DNA of 20,038 nucleotides from Gammaproteobacteria bacterium (GCA_018609925.1 JAHEOG010000153.1:1-20038); one strand, 5' to 3'; positions 8,109-14,734 are shown, counted from the first letter of the stretch. Notes: generated by a model not told the origin, from the sequence alone. Numbers and translations are program-made.

Positions 8109-8609
8109 CTAGCGCTGCTCCCAGGGCAGGCCCTCGGCCTTCCAGCCGGCCCGGGTCCCGCGGTGACCGGCCTCGTCCTTGTCGCCCTCAAAGCCCTGCA
8201 GCAGGTTGAAGCAGTAGCGGTAGCCCTCGCGGGTCATGGCCTCGGCGGCGCGGGCCGAGCGCTTGCCGCTGCGACACATGAACACCAGCACCTGCTCGGG
8301 ATCGGGGCCCACCTCCTCCCGGAGCTCGTCCGGGAACTCGGGGTTGGGGGCCATGTCCGGATAGGTCTCCCACTCCACGTGGGTGCCGAGGGTGGGATAG
8401 CCCACGAAGTCGCGCTCGGGCTGGGTGCGCACATCCACCAGGCTGGCGTTCGGCAAGGCCTCGAGCAGGGCATAGGCCTCCCCCGGGGTAAGCTCGCCGG
8501 CGAAGGGGCACTCGTGGCTCTGGGCCCGCTCCCGGGCCCGGGCCAGGATGGCCTCGGGGTCCTCGGTCGGGTCCGAAGACGCGGGGCTTGGGGAACCTTG
8601 CTCGGCCAC
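8109..8609 (-). CDS. Single-domain rhodanese sulfurtransferase
   Basis: A 166-aa protein with one rhodanese domain from about residue 35 to 150. The active loop is CRSGKRS at 112-118, with C112 as the persulfide-forming cysteine. The six-residue loop is the sulfur-handling type rather than the longer phosphatase type. SLVDVRTQPERDFVGYP is the usual CH2A-like region. The N-terminal 30 residues are Ser/Pro/Glu-rich and probably disordered; no signal peptide, so cytoplasmic. The GTG start at 8609 is supported by AGGAG about 8 nt upstream. The likely role is to carry sulfane sulfur from thiosulfate, persulfide or cysteine-derived donors to an acceptor. The divergent thiolase and TusA genes offer a plausible acceptor chain, which is inference from context. 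Donor and acceptor cannot be told from sequence. Confidence 0.88.
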   Translation of the reverse strand: MAEQGSPSPASSDPTEDPEAILARARERAQSHECPFAGELTPGEAYALLEALPNASLVDVRTQPERDFVGYPTLGTHVEWETYPDMAPNPEFPDELREEVGPDPEQVLVFMCRSGKRSARAAEAMTREGYRYCFNLLQGFEGDKDEAGHRGTRAGWKAEGLPWEQR

Positions 8610-8800
8610 GAACGTCTCCTATAGGGAAAGCCCTCGCCGACCAGCCCAGGCACCGGCGGCATCGCCGGGCTGGATGCGTTATCATCTGGCATGCCCATTC
8701 TACTCGGTCCCGCGGGCCGGGGGGAAACCTCCCTGGCCCGGGGGCGTTTCCCTACTCTGGAAGGGCCCGTAACGGGAAGCCAAGCCACGGAGGAGCATGA
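8610..8800. promoter_or_regulatory. Divergent control region with two inverted repeats
   Basis: A 191-bp gap from which the rhodanese (minus) and the PP-loop gene (plus) diverge. It holds two separate inverted repeats. The first at 8641-8673 has arms CCAGCCC and GGGCTGG, and nested within it CCGGCG-GCAT-CGCCGG (8653-8668), a perfect 6-bp stem with a 4-nt loop. The second at 8722-8752 has arms GGGAAAC and GTTTCCC around a 17-nt centre. On the minus strand GATAAC near 8679-8684 could be a -10 element, without a convincing -35. GGAGG at 8789-8793 is the ribosome binding site for the plus-strand gene, 7 nt before its ATG. Confidence 0.5.
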
Positions 8801-9844
8801 ATGAGCGAGCGTCCCAAGGCGGTGGCGCTGATCTCCGGCGGACTGGACTCCATGCTGGCGGCCCAGGTCGTCAAGGACCAGGGCGTGCACGTGGAGGGCA
8901 TTAATTTCTTCACGGGGTTCTGCGTGGAGGGGCACACCCACGCCATCCGCCAGAAGGACAAGGACAAGGCCAAGCGCAACAACGCCTTGTGGGCCGCGGA
9001 GCAGGTGGGGATCAAGCTCCACATCGAGGACATCTCCCAGGAATACGTGCGGGTGGTCACCAATCCCAAGCACGGCTATGGGCAGAACCTGAATCCCTGC
9101 CTGGACTGCAAGGGCTTCATGGTGGGCAAGGCCCGGGAGTGGATGGAGGCCCGCGGCTTCGACTTCGTCATCACCGGCGAGGTCATCGGCCAGCGCCCCA
9201 AATCCCAGCGCCGCGAGACCTTCCCCGTGGTGGCGGAGGAGTCGGGCGCCGGCGACCGCCTGCTGCGGCCCCTGTGCGCCAAGCGCCTGGAGCCCACTTT
9301 GCCCGAGCGCATGGGCTGGGTGGACCGCGGGCAGCTCCTCGATTTCTCCGGGCGCTCGCGCAAGCCGCAGATGGCGCTGGCCGAGCACTACGGCTTCGAG
9401 GACTACTCGCAGCCGGCCGGGGGCTGCTGCTTCCTCACCGACGAGACCTTCTCCCGCAAGCTCGCCGATCTTTGGGAGACCCGCGGGACCCGCGAGTACG
9501 ACCTCGACGACATCATGCTGCTTAAGCTGGGCCGCCATCTGCGCCCGGCGCCCAACTTCAAGCTGATCGTCGCCCGCGAGGAGGGGGAGAACCACTTCAT
9601 GAACGGCTACCGCAAGCGCTTCCACTCCGTGCGGGACCTGGACAACCCCGGGCCCCTGGCGCTGGTTCAGGGCGAACCCGGCGAACAGGACCTGGAAACG
9701 GCGGCCGCCATAACCGCACGTTACGGCAAGGGCAAGACGGCCGAGCGGGTACGGGCCGAGATCACCCCGCCCGGCGGGGAGCCCTACGTCACCGAGGTGG
9801 CCCCCATGCCCCCGGCGCAGATCCCCGAGGAGTGGCATGTCTGA
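8801..9844 (+). CDS. PP-loop ATPase, ThiI/MnmA-like RNA thiolase with NFACT-R-like C-terminal domain
   Basis: A 347-aa protein likely to adenylate an RNA base and insert sulfur. The PP-loop SGGLDS is at residues 12-17 near the N-terminus, as in MnmA and ThiI. Two cysteine pairs follow: NPCLDCK (C100, C103) and AGGCCF (C209, C210). In family terms these could be catalytic or persulfide cysteines or a metal site. Residues about 230-330 (LDDIMLLKLGRHLRPAPNFK, then IVAREEGEN) resemble the NFACT-R RNA-binding domain, known fused to ThiI-like proteins. The RNA target is unknown; annotation transfer as a tRNA methyltransferase would be misleading, since no methyltransferase motif is present. The ATG at 8801 has GGAGG 7 nt upstream. 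It overlaps tusA by 8 bp, so a sulfur hand-over from TusA is likely (inference). Confidence 0.85.
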   Translation: MSERPKAVALISGGLDSMLAAQVVKDQGVHVEGINFFTGFCVEGHTHAIRQKDKDKAKRNNALWAAEQVGIKLHIEDISQEYVRVVTNPKHGYGQNLNPCLDCKGFMVGKAREWMEARGFDFVITGEVIGQRPKSQRRETFPVVAEESGAGDRLLRPLCAKRLEPTLPERMGWVDRGQLLDFSGRSRKPQMALAEHYGFEDYSQPAGGCCFLTDETFSRKLADLWETRGTREYDLDDIMLLKLGRHLRPAPNFKLIVAREEGENHFMNGYRKRFHSVRDLDNPGPLALVQGEPGEQDLETAAAITARYGKGKTAERVRAEITPPGGEPYVTEVAPMPPAQIPEEWHV

Positions 9845-10097
9845 GACCGGCTCCGAGCCCCAGATCCTCGACGCCCGGGGGCTGCTGTGCCCCATGCCGG
9901 TCATCCGTACCGGAGCCCAGGTGGACCAGATGGCCCACGGCGAGACCCTGGAGGTACGCGCCAGCGACCCCGGGGTGCTCTACGACATCCCGGCCTGGTG
10001 CCGGGTCCACGGCCACACCGTGATCGAGTCCCGGGAGGAGGGCGACGATTTGGTGGTCCTCCTGCGGATAGGCGGGGATGACACCGGAGACGACTGA
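9837..10097 (+). CDS. tusA: TusA-family sulfur carrier protein
   Basis: An 86-aa small cytoplasmic sulfur carrier. The signature DARGLLCPMPVIRTG sits at residues 12-26, with the CPxP cysteine C18 that carries the persulfide. The later ASDPGVLYDIPAWCRVHGH matches the TusA/SirA fold (DPATxxDIPxWC). In E. coli TusA takes sulfur from IscS and passes it towards MnmA; in sulfur oxidisers it feeds cytoplasmic sulfur oxidation. Here the ATG lies inside the end of the PP-loop gene (8-bp overlap) and its own end overlaps the next gene by 20 bp, so all three are probably translated together. The adjacency to a PP-loop thiolase favours RNA thiolation over energy metabolism, but this is inference. There is no dsrE or hdr gene in view. 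Confidence 0.92.
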   Translation: MSETGSEPQILDARGLLCPMPVIRTGAQVDQMAHGETLEVRASDPGVLYDIPAWCRVHGHTVIESREEGDDLVVLLRIGGDDTGDD

Positions 10098-11289
10098 GGC
10101 CCCGGTTCCGCGGGCCTCCGATCCCCAGCGCTACCGCGCCGCCCGCCGCGTCACCTGGATCGGCGTTGGGACCAACCTGGGCCTGGCGGTGGTCAAGGGC
10201 ATCGCCGGGATCTTCGCCCATTCCCAGGCCCTGATCGCCGACGCCCTCCACTCCCTCTCCGACATCGTGACGGACGTGCTGGTCCTGGTCGCCGTCCGGC
10301 TCGGGGCCCGCGAGGCGGACAGCGACCACCCGTACGGTCACGCCCGGTTCGAGACCGCTGCCACGGTGCTGCTGGGGGTGATCCTGATCGGCGCCGGGCT
10401 GGGGATCGCGGTGAGCGCGGTCATGCGCCTCGCGGAGGGGGCCCTGCCCATTCCCACCTGGCCAGCCCTGGCCGCCGCGGCCTTCTCCATCGCGGCCAAC
10501 GAATGGCTCTTCCGCCTGCAGCGGCGGATCGGGCGTCGCTACGGCGCGGCGAGCGTGGTGGCCAACGCCTGGCACCACCGCAGCGACGCCCTCTCCTCGG
10601 TGGCTGCGCTGGTCGGCGTGGCGGGAGCCATGATGGGATGGCTGGTGCTGGACACCGTGGCCGCGGTGGCGGTGGCCCTGATGGTGGTCTGGGCCGGTGG
10701 CCGCCTCGGGTGGGACGCCCTGCGGGAGCTGGTGGATACGGCCCTGGACCCTGACGAGGTGGAGCAGATCGAGGCCGAGATCCGGAACACCGAAGGCGTG
10801 CAGTCCGTCCACAACCTGCGGACCCGGCGCATGGGCCCCGAGGCATGGGTGGACGTCCACATCGAGGTCCCCGATACCATCAGCGTGTCCGAGGGCCACC
10901 AGATCGCCGAGCGGGTCCGGCGGCGGGTCATCGAGCACCGGCCCGAGGTCTCGGAGGTCCAGGTCCATGTGGACCCGGAAGACGACGAGGCGGGCGCCCT
11001 CCTGTTGCCGGACCGAGAAACCGTCCTCGCGGAGGTCAGGGACTGCACTGACCGCATGGATTCGACCGTGGCGCTGGAGGACAGCACGGTCCACTACCTG
11101 GGAGGCGAGGTCCATCTGGAGCTCTCGGTGGCGATGCCGGCGGACCTCTCACTGGGGGAGGCCTATGCCCGCGCCGATGAGCTCCGCGATCGGATCCGAC
11201 GACGCACGCGCGTCCGGGACGTGCAGGTCCACCTGCACGTTCCCCATTCGGAGGGCCGGGCCCCGGCTAAGGGCCCGGATCCCTCCTGA
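10078..11289 (+). CDS. Cation diffusion facilitator (CDF) metal efflux transporter with doubled cytoplasmic domain
   Basis: A 403-aa inner-membrane divalent-metal/proton antiporter of the CDF family. Six membrane segments span about residues 25-208. The transport site is readable: HSLSD in TM2 (H58, D62) and HHRSD in TM5 (H166, D170), plus the family motif HPYGHARFE at 84-92. A His/Asp/His/Asp site is common in zinc-type CDFs, so zinc is a reasonable guess, not proof. Residues about 212-300 form the normal cytoplasmic dimer domain. A further block at about 315-390 (VHYLGGEVHLELSVAMP, then VRDVQVHLHVPH) looks like a second, diverged copy. The gene overlaps tusA by 20 bp, with no strong ribosome binding site of its own. 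A link between metal export and sulfur relay is suggested only by this context. Confidence 0.93.
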   Translation: MTPETTEAPVPRASDPQRYRAARRVTWIGVGTNLGLAVVKGIAGIFAHSQALIADALHSLSDIVTDVLVLVAVRLGAREADSDHPYGHARFETAATVLLGVILIGAGLGIAVSAVMRLAEGALPIPTWPALAAAAFSIAANEWLFRLQRRIGRRYGAASVVANAWHHRSDALSSVAALVGVAGAMMGWLVLDTVAAVAVALMVVWAGGRLGWDALRELVDTALDPDEVEQIEAEIRNTEGVQSVHNLRTRRMGPEAWVDVHIEVPDTISVSEGHQIAERVRRRVIEHRPEVSEVQVHVDPEDDEAGALLLPDRETVLAEVRDCTDRMDSTVALEDSTVHYLGGEVHLELSVAMPADLSLGEAYARADELRDRIRRRTRVRDVQVHLHVPHSEGRAPAKGPDPS

Positions 11290-11307
11290 TCGACCCGGAG
11301 GCCAACC

Positions 11308-11883
11308 ATGAACGGCGACCGCTTCAAGCGTACCCCCATCCCGATCTCTATCCTGACAGCCGCTGGCGCGGCCCTGGTGCTGTTCGCCGTGCCGGCCCCT
11401 GCGGGCACCGTCTACAAGTGGACCGACGAGAACGGGGTTCCCAACTACAGCGACAATCCGCCCGAAGGCCGCGACTACGAGAAGATCGAGATGGAAACCT
11501 CCGGGACCCGCCAGGTCCCGGAAGCCCAGGCGGAGCCGGAAGAGTCCGAGAGCGACCAGACGTCGCCGGCCGATGTCGACATCTCCGAGGCCGAGATCCA
11601 GGTGGAGCAGCTCGAGCAGAAGGTCGAGCGGGCCCAGGAGGTCTACGAGAAGGCCCGCCAGAACCGGGTCAAGGGCGAGCAGATGCGCCTGGGCAGCGAA
11701 CAGAACTACGTGCGCTACCTGGAGCGCATCGAGAACCTCAAAAAGCAGGAGCAGGCCGCCCAGGAGCGTCTGGAGAAGCTCCGGAGCCAGCTCGAGGAGG
11801 CCCGGTCCCGCCTGGAGGACCTCCGGGAGCAGAAGCGCAAGGCGCAACAGCAGGGAGGAGCCGGGGGCGCGGACGAAGGCTAG
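11308..11883 (+). CDS. DUF4124-domain secreted protein with C-terminal coiled coil
   Basis: A 191-aa protein of unknown function. Residues 1-32 form a signal peptide: a basic start, a hydrophobic core and an Ala-Pro-Ala-Gly end, so it is probably periplasmic. Immediately after comes the DUF4124 signature TVYKWTDENGVPNYSDNPP (about 34-52), a small domain common in gammaproteobacterial envelope proteins. A Glu/Gln/Ser/Pro-rich linker follows, then a long charged helix from about residue 88 to 180 with heptad-like Leu/Ile spacing, likely a coiled coil. The tail is Gly/Ala-rich. The start at 11308 has GGAGG about 6 nt upstream. It lies 18 bp after the CDF gene and is probably the last gene of that transcript. 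Function cannot be given. Confidence 0.88.
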   Translation: MNGDRFKRTPIPISILTAAGAALVLFAVPAPAGTVYKWTDENGVPNYSDNPPEGRDYEKIEMETSGTRQVPEAQAEPEESESDQTSPADVDISEAEIQVEQLEQKVERAQEVYEKARQNRVKGEQMRLGSEQNYVRYLERIENLKKQEQAAQERLEKLRSQLEEARSRLEDLREQKRKAQQQGGAGGADEG

Positions 11884-11914
11884 ACCGAGGCCTTTGGCAC
11901 CTCGTGGAATCCTA

Positions 11915-11945
11915 CGGTCTCCGGCCCTCGTAGAGGGCCAGACCG
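11915..11945 (+). terminator. Strong two-part hairpin after the sulfur/CDF/DUF4124 gene set
   Basis: CGGTCT and AGACCG pair as an outer 6-bp stem; GGCCCTC and GAGGGCC pair as an inner 7-bp stem around a GTA loop, with a CC bulge on one side. It starts 32 nt after the DUF4124 stop. No T run follows, so it is not a textbook intrinsic terminator. It may protect the mRNA end or act with Rho. The pairing is seen; the role is inference. Confidence 0.5.
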
Positions 11946-11953
11946 CGAATCGG

Positions 11954-12044
11954 GTCGTCAGTTGTCAGTAGGCAGTCGGCAGAAAAAGACAGGGAATCGA
12001 ATCTGGGGATTTGCTCTGACGACTGATTACTGACAACTGACAAC
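11954..12044. repeat. Imperfect 30-bp-arm palindrome built from CTGA/TCAG heptamers
   Basis: Arms at 11954-11983 and 12015-12044 match as reverse complements at about 26 of 30 positions, around a 31-nt centre. Both arms have a 7-base period: on the plus strand CAGTTGT-CAGTAGG-CAGTCGG then CAG in the left arm, and CTGACGA-CTGATTA, then CTGACAA twice, then CTGA in the right arm. Local DNA is about 47% GC (12001-12060) against about 68% in the nearby coding line 12181-12240. No open frame fits. It looks like a dispersed intergenic palindromic or short tandem heptamer repeat, possibly acquired as a unit. The identity of the family is recall, not a search result. Confidence 0.75.
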
Positions 12045-12062
12045 TGAAGCCTTCACACTCCT

Positions 12063-12125
12063 TTGGGACCGGATTCCCAATCAGGAGCAGCACCAGATCG
12101 CAAATCCTCTTATCAATCTCATAAG
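12063..12125. promoter_or_regulatory. Low-GC upstream region of the KPR-like gene with two small inverted repeats
   Basis: TTGGGA-N6-TCCCAA at 12063-12080 is a perfect 6-bp inverted repeat, and CTTAT-N7-ATAAG at 12109-12125 is another, close to the ribosome binding site. The region is about 50% GC, lower than its coding surroundings, so a promoter is expected here; TTATCA or CATAAG could act as a -10. Neither assignment is firm. AGGAG at about 12127-12131 serves the ATG at 12139. Confidence 0.35.
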
Positions 12126-12138
12126 TAGGAGAACCGCA

Positions 12139-12909
12139 ATGCAGCCACCGGTGGTGGTCGTCGGACTCGGCGAGATGGGCGGGGTCTTCGCCCATGGCCT
12201 CTTGAAAGCCGGTCACCCGGTGCATCCGGTCACCCGGGACATTCCCCTGAATGAGGCAGCCTCGATCTATCCGGAGCCGGCTCTGGTCCTGGTGACCGTG
12301 GGCGAGGACGACCTCCATCCCGTGCTGGAGGCCATGCCCGAGCCCTGGCGGGACCGCCTGGGGCTCATCCAGAACGAGCTCCTGCCGCGGGACTGGCAGG
12401 CCCACGACCTGCCCCAGCCGACGGCCTCCGCCGTCTGGTTCGAGAAGAAGGCCGGCAAAGCGATCAATCCGATCCTCGCCTCGCCGGTCTACGGGCCCGA
12501 AGCGGGCATTCTGGCCGAGGGCCTGCGCGCCATCGGACTGGAGGCCCGGGAGGTGGCCAATGAGGACGAGCTGCTGTTCGAGCTCGTGCGCAAGAACCTC
12601 TACATCCTGACCATCAACATCGCCGGGCTGGTCACGGGCGGTACCACCGGTGAGCTCTGGAACCACCACCGCGAGCTGGCCCAGGAGGTCGCCGACGAGA
12701 TCCTGGCCATCCAGTTCTGGCTTGTCGGCCGGGAGCTGGACCGGGAGCGGCTGGTGGCGGGCTTGGCCGAGGCCATGCTGGCCGATCCCGAGCACGGCAA
12801 TACCGGGCGCACCGCTCCGGCCCGGCTGGGGCGCGCCCTGGAGCACGCCGACGCCGCTGGGCTGGAGGTGCCGCGGCTGCGCGAGATCGGCGCCGACCAC
12901 CTCAGCTAG
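12139..12909 (+). CDS. Ketopantoate-reductase-like NAD(P)-binding oxidoreductase, substrate unknown
   Basis: A 256-aa cytoplasmic protein. The N-terminus VVVVGLGEMGGVFAHGLLKA is a Rossmann dinucleotide-binding loop (GxGxxG at about 9-14). LIQNELLPRDW resembles the QNG region with the substrate-binding Asn of ketopantoate reductases. ELVRKNLYILTINIAGLVTG resembles the helix with the catalytic Lys of that family. It is shorter than PanE (about 300 aa), lacks the usual extended cofactor part, and there is no pantothenate gene nearby, so calling it PanE would be unsafe. The ATG at 12139 has AGGAG about 7 nt upstream. It is a single-gene unit, flanked on both sides by palindromic repeats (11954-12044 and 12927-13024), and its upstream DNA is lower in GC, which may mark an insertion. 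Confidence 0.7.
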   Translation: MQPPVVVVGLGEMGGVFAHGLLKAGHPVHPVTRDIPLNEAASIYPEPALVLVTVGEDDLHPVLEAMPEPWRDRLGLIQNELLPRDWQAHDLPQPTASAVWFEKKAGKAINPILASPVYGPEAGILAEGLRAIGLEAREVANEDELLFELVRKNLYILTINIAGLVTGGTTGELWNHHRELAQEVADEILAIQFWLVGRELDRERLVAGLAEAMLADPEHGNTGRTAPARLGRALEHADAAGLEVPRLREIGADHLS

Positions 12910-12926
12910 CCTTTTTCCCAAGTACC

Positions 12927-13024
12927 TCAAACCACCGAGGTCACGGAGCCCACGGAGCGGGAAGGTCTTACCGGGACCCACTCCGAAGGCCATGCCGGGG
13001 GCCTCCGTGACCTCCTTGGTTTGA
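12927..13024. repeat. Palindromic intergenic repeat of the CACGGAG type
   Basis: Arms at 12927-12950 and 13001-13024 are reverse complements at 21 of 24 positions; the outer part TCAAACCA and the inner GAGGTCACGGAG are exact. Inside the left arm CACGGAG occurs twice, 9 bp apart. A 50-nt centre contains no gene. From memory it resembles widespread dispersed repeats containing CCACGGAG and CACGGAG, found between genes in many proteobacteria. It occupies most of the 151-bp gap upstream of ilvD and could fold in RNA from either strand. Confidence 0.75.
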
Positions 13025-13060
13025 CCGCCCGTTCGAAACCCGCGCTGTTCGGAGAAACCC

Positions 13061-14734
13061 ATGGCGAACAACGATCGCAGCCGCGCCACCACCGAGGGCG
13101 TCCGTCGCACCCCCAATCGCGCCATGCTGCGCGCGGTGGGCTTCGACGACGACGACTTCAGCAAGCCCGTCGTCGGCGTGGCCAACGGCTATAGCACCAT
13201 CACGCCCTGCAACGTGAAGCTCAATGACCTCTCGCACCGGGCCGAGGAGGCTATTTTCGGCTCCGGGGCCATGCCCCAGATGTTCGGCACCATCACCATC
13301 TCCGACGGCATCTCCATGGGCACCGAGGGCATGAAGTACTCCCTGGTCTCGCGGGAGGTCATCGCCGACTCCATCGAGACCGTGTGCCAGGGCCAGTCCA
13401 TGGACGGGGTGATCGCCCTCGGCGGCTGCGACAAGAACATGCCCGGGGCCATGATCGCCCTCGCGCGCATGAACATCCCGGCGGTTTTCGTCTACGGCGG
13501 CACCATCAAGCCCGGCTGGTACAAGGGCGAGGACCTGACCATCGTCTCCGCCTTCGAGGCCGTGGGGAAATACCAGGCCAACAAGCTGCCGGAGGAAGAC
13601 CTCAAGGGCGTGGAGCGCAACGCCTGCCCCGGCGCCGGCTCCTGCGGCGGCATGTTCACCGCCAACACCATGTCCTCGGCCTTCGAGGCCATGGGCATGA
13701 GCCTGCCCTACTCCTCCACCATGGCCGCCGAGGACGAGGAGAAGGGCAAGTCGGCCGAGGAATCCGGCGAGGTGCTGGTGCGGGCCATCCAGCAGGGTAT
13801 CCGGCCGCGCGACCTGATGACCAAGGAGGCCTTCGAGAACGCCATCGCCGTGGTCATGGCGCTGGGCGGCTCCACCAACGCCGTGCTGCACCTGCTCGCC
13901 ATCGCCGATGCGGCGGAAGTGGAGCTGACCATCGACGACTTCGAGCGCGTGCGCCAGCAGGTGCCGGTGCTGTGCGACCTCAAGCCCTCGGGGCGGTTCG
14001 TCACCACCCAGTTCCATCACGCCGGCGGCGTGCCCCAGGTGATGAAGATGCTTTTGAACGCGGGGCTCCTTAATGGGGAATGCCGGACAATTTTGGGCGC
14101 CACCCTCACCGAGCAGCTCGCCCACGTCCCTGACCAGCCGGATCCGGATCAGGAGATCATCCGATCCATCGACGATCCGGTCTATCCGCGCGGCCACATC
14201 GCCGTGCTCAAGGGCAACCTGGCCCCCGAGGGCGCGGTGGCCAAGGTCTCGGGCCTCAAGAGCCACAGCATCACCGGCCCGGCGCGCGTCTTCGACTCCG
14301 AGGACGAGGCCATGGACGCCATCGAGGCGCGGCGGATCAACGCCGGCGACGTGGTGGTGCTGCGCTACGAGGGGCCCAAGGGCGGCCCGGGCATGCGCGA
14401 GATGCTCGCGCCCACCTCGGCTTTGGTGGGGCAGGGCCTGGGCGACTCGGTGGGCCTGATCACCGACGGGCGCTTCTCCGGGGGGACCTACGGCATGGTG
14501 GTGGGCCACGTGGCCCCCGAAGCGGCGGTGGGCGGGCCCATCGGCCTAGTGGCCGAGGGCGACGAGATCACCATCGACGCCGACCAGCGCCTGCTCCAGG
14601 TGAACGTCGCCGAGGAGGAGCTGGAGCGCCGCCGCCAGGCCTGGCGCGGGCCGACGCCGCGCTACACCCGCGGCGTTTTGGCCAAGTACGCTCGCCTCGC
14701 CGGCTCGGCCAGCGCCGGGGCTACTACCGGATGA
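13061..14734 (+). CDS. ilvD: Dihydroxy-acid dehydratase IlvD ([2Fe-2S]-type length)
   Basis: It dehydrates dihydroxy acids to the 2-keto acids that lead to valine, leucine and isoleucine (pantothenate branches from ketoisovalerate). The 557-aa length is the short branch usual for [2Fe-2S] enzymes rather than the about 616-aa E. coli enzyme. Cluster cysteines fit at C50 (YSTITPCN), C123 (GGCDKNMPG) and C195 (CPGAGSCGG). K125 within CDKNMPG is the lysine carbamylated in the family. Other blocks are LGGSTNAVLHL and SGGTYGMVVGH near the C-terminus. The ATG at 13061 has GGAG 7 nt upstream. Its TGA overlaps the ATG of the MscS-like gene by 4 bp. The preceding gap is filled by a palindromic repeat, so its promoter may lie within or beyond the repeat. 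Intact, no missing motif. Confidence 0.98.
   Translation: MANNDRSRATTEGVRRTPNRAMLRAVGFDDDDFSKPVVGVANGYSTITPCNVKLNDLSHRAEEAIFGSGAMPQMFGTITISDGISMGTEGMKYSLVSREVIADSIETVCQGQSMDGVIALGGCDKNMPGAMIALARMNIPAVFVYGGTIKPGWYKGEDLTIVSAFEAVGKYQANKLPEEDLKGVERNACPGAGSCGGMFTANTMSSAFEAMGMSLPYSSTMAAEDEEKGKSAEESGEVLVRAIQQGIRPRDLMTKEAFENAIAVVMALGGSTNAVLHLLAIADAAEVELTIDDFERVRQQVPVLCDLKPSGRFVTTQFHHAGGVPQVMKMLLNAGLLNGECRTILGATLTEQLAHVPDQPDPDQEIIRSIDDPVYPRGHIAVLKGNLAPEGAVAKVSGLKSHSITGPARVFDSEDEAMDAIEARRINAGDVVVLRYEGPKGGPGMREMLAPTSALVGQGLGDSVGLITDGRFSGGTYGMVVGHVAPEAAVGGPIGLVAEGDEITIDADQRLLQVNVAEEELERRRQAWRGPTPRYTRGVLAKYARLAGSASAGATTG

Noticed and set aside
8801..9844. Annotation as tRNA (5-methylaminomethyl-2-thiouridylate)-methyltransferase
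   Set aside because: That label is an old misnomer carried by MnmA-like PP-loop proteins; no methyltransferase motif is present here.
8234..9904. 556-codon minus-strand frame across the rhodanese start and PP-loop gene
   Set aside because: It crosses the divergent promoter gap and lies opposite a gene with clear PP-loop and Cys motifs; its composition is that of a shadow frame.
11965..13185. 406-codon minus-strand frame across the KPR-like gene and both repeats
   Set aside because: It runs through both palindromes and into ilvD, lacks family motifs, and has no ribosome binding site.
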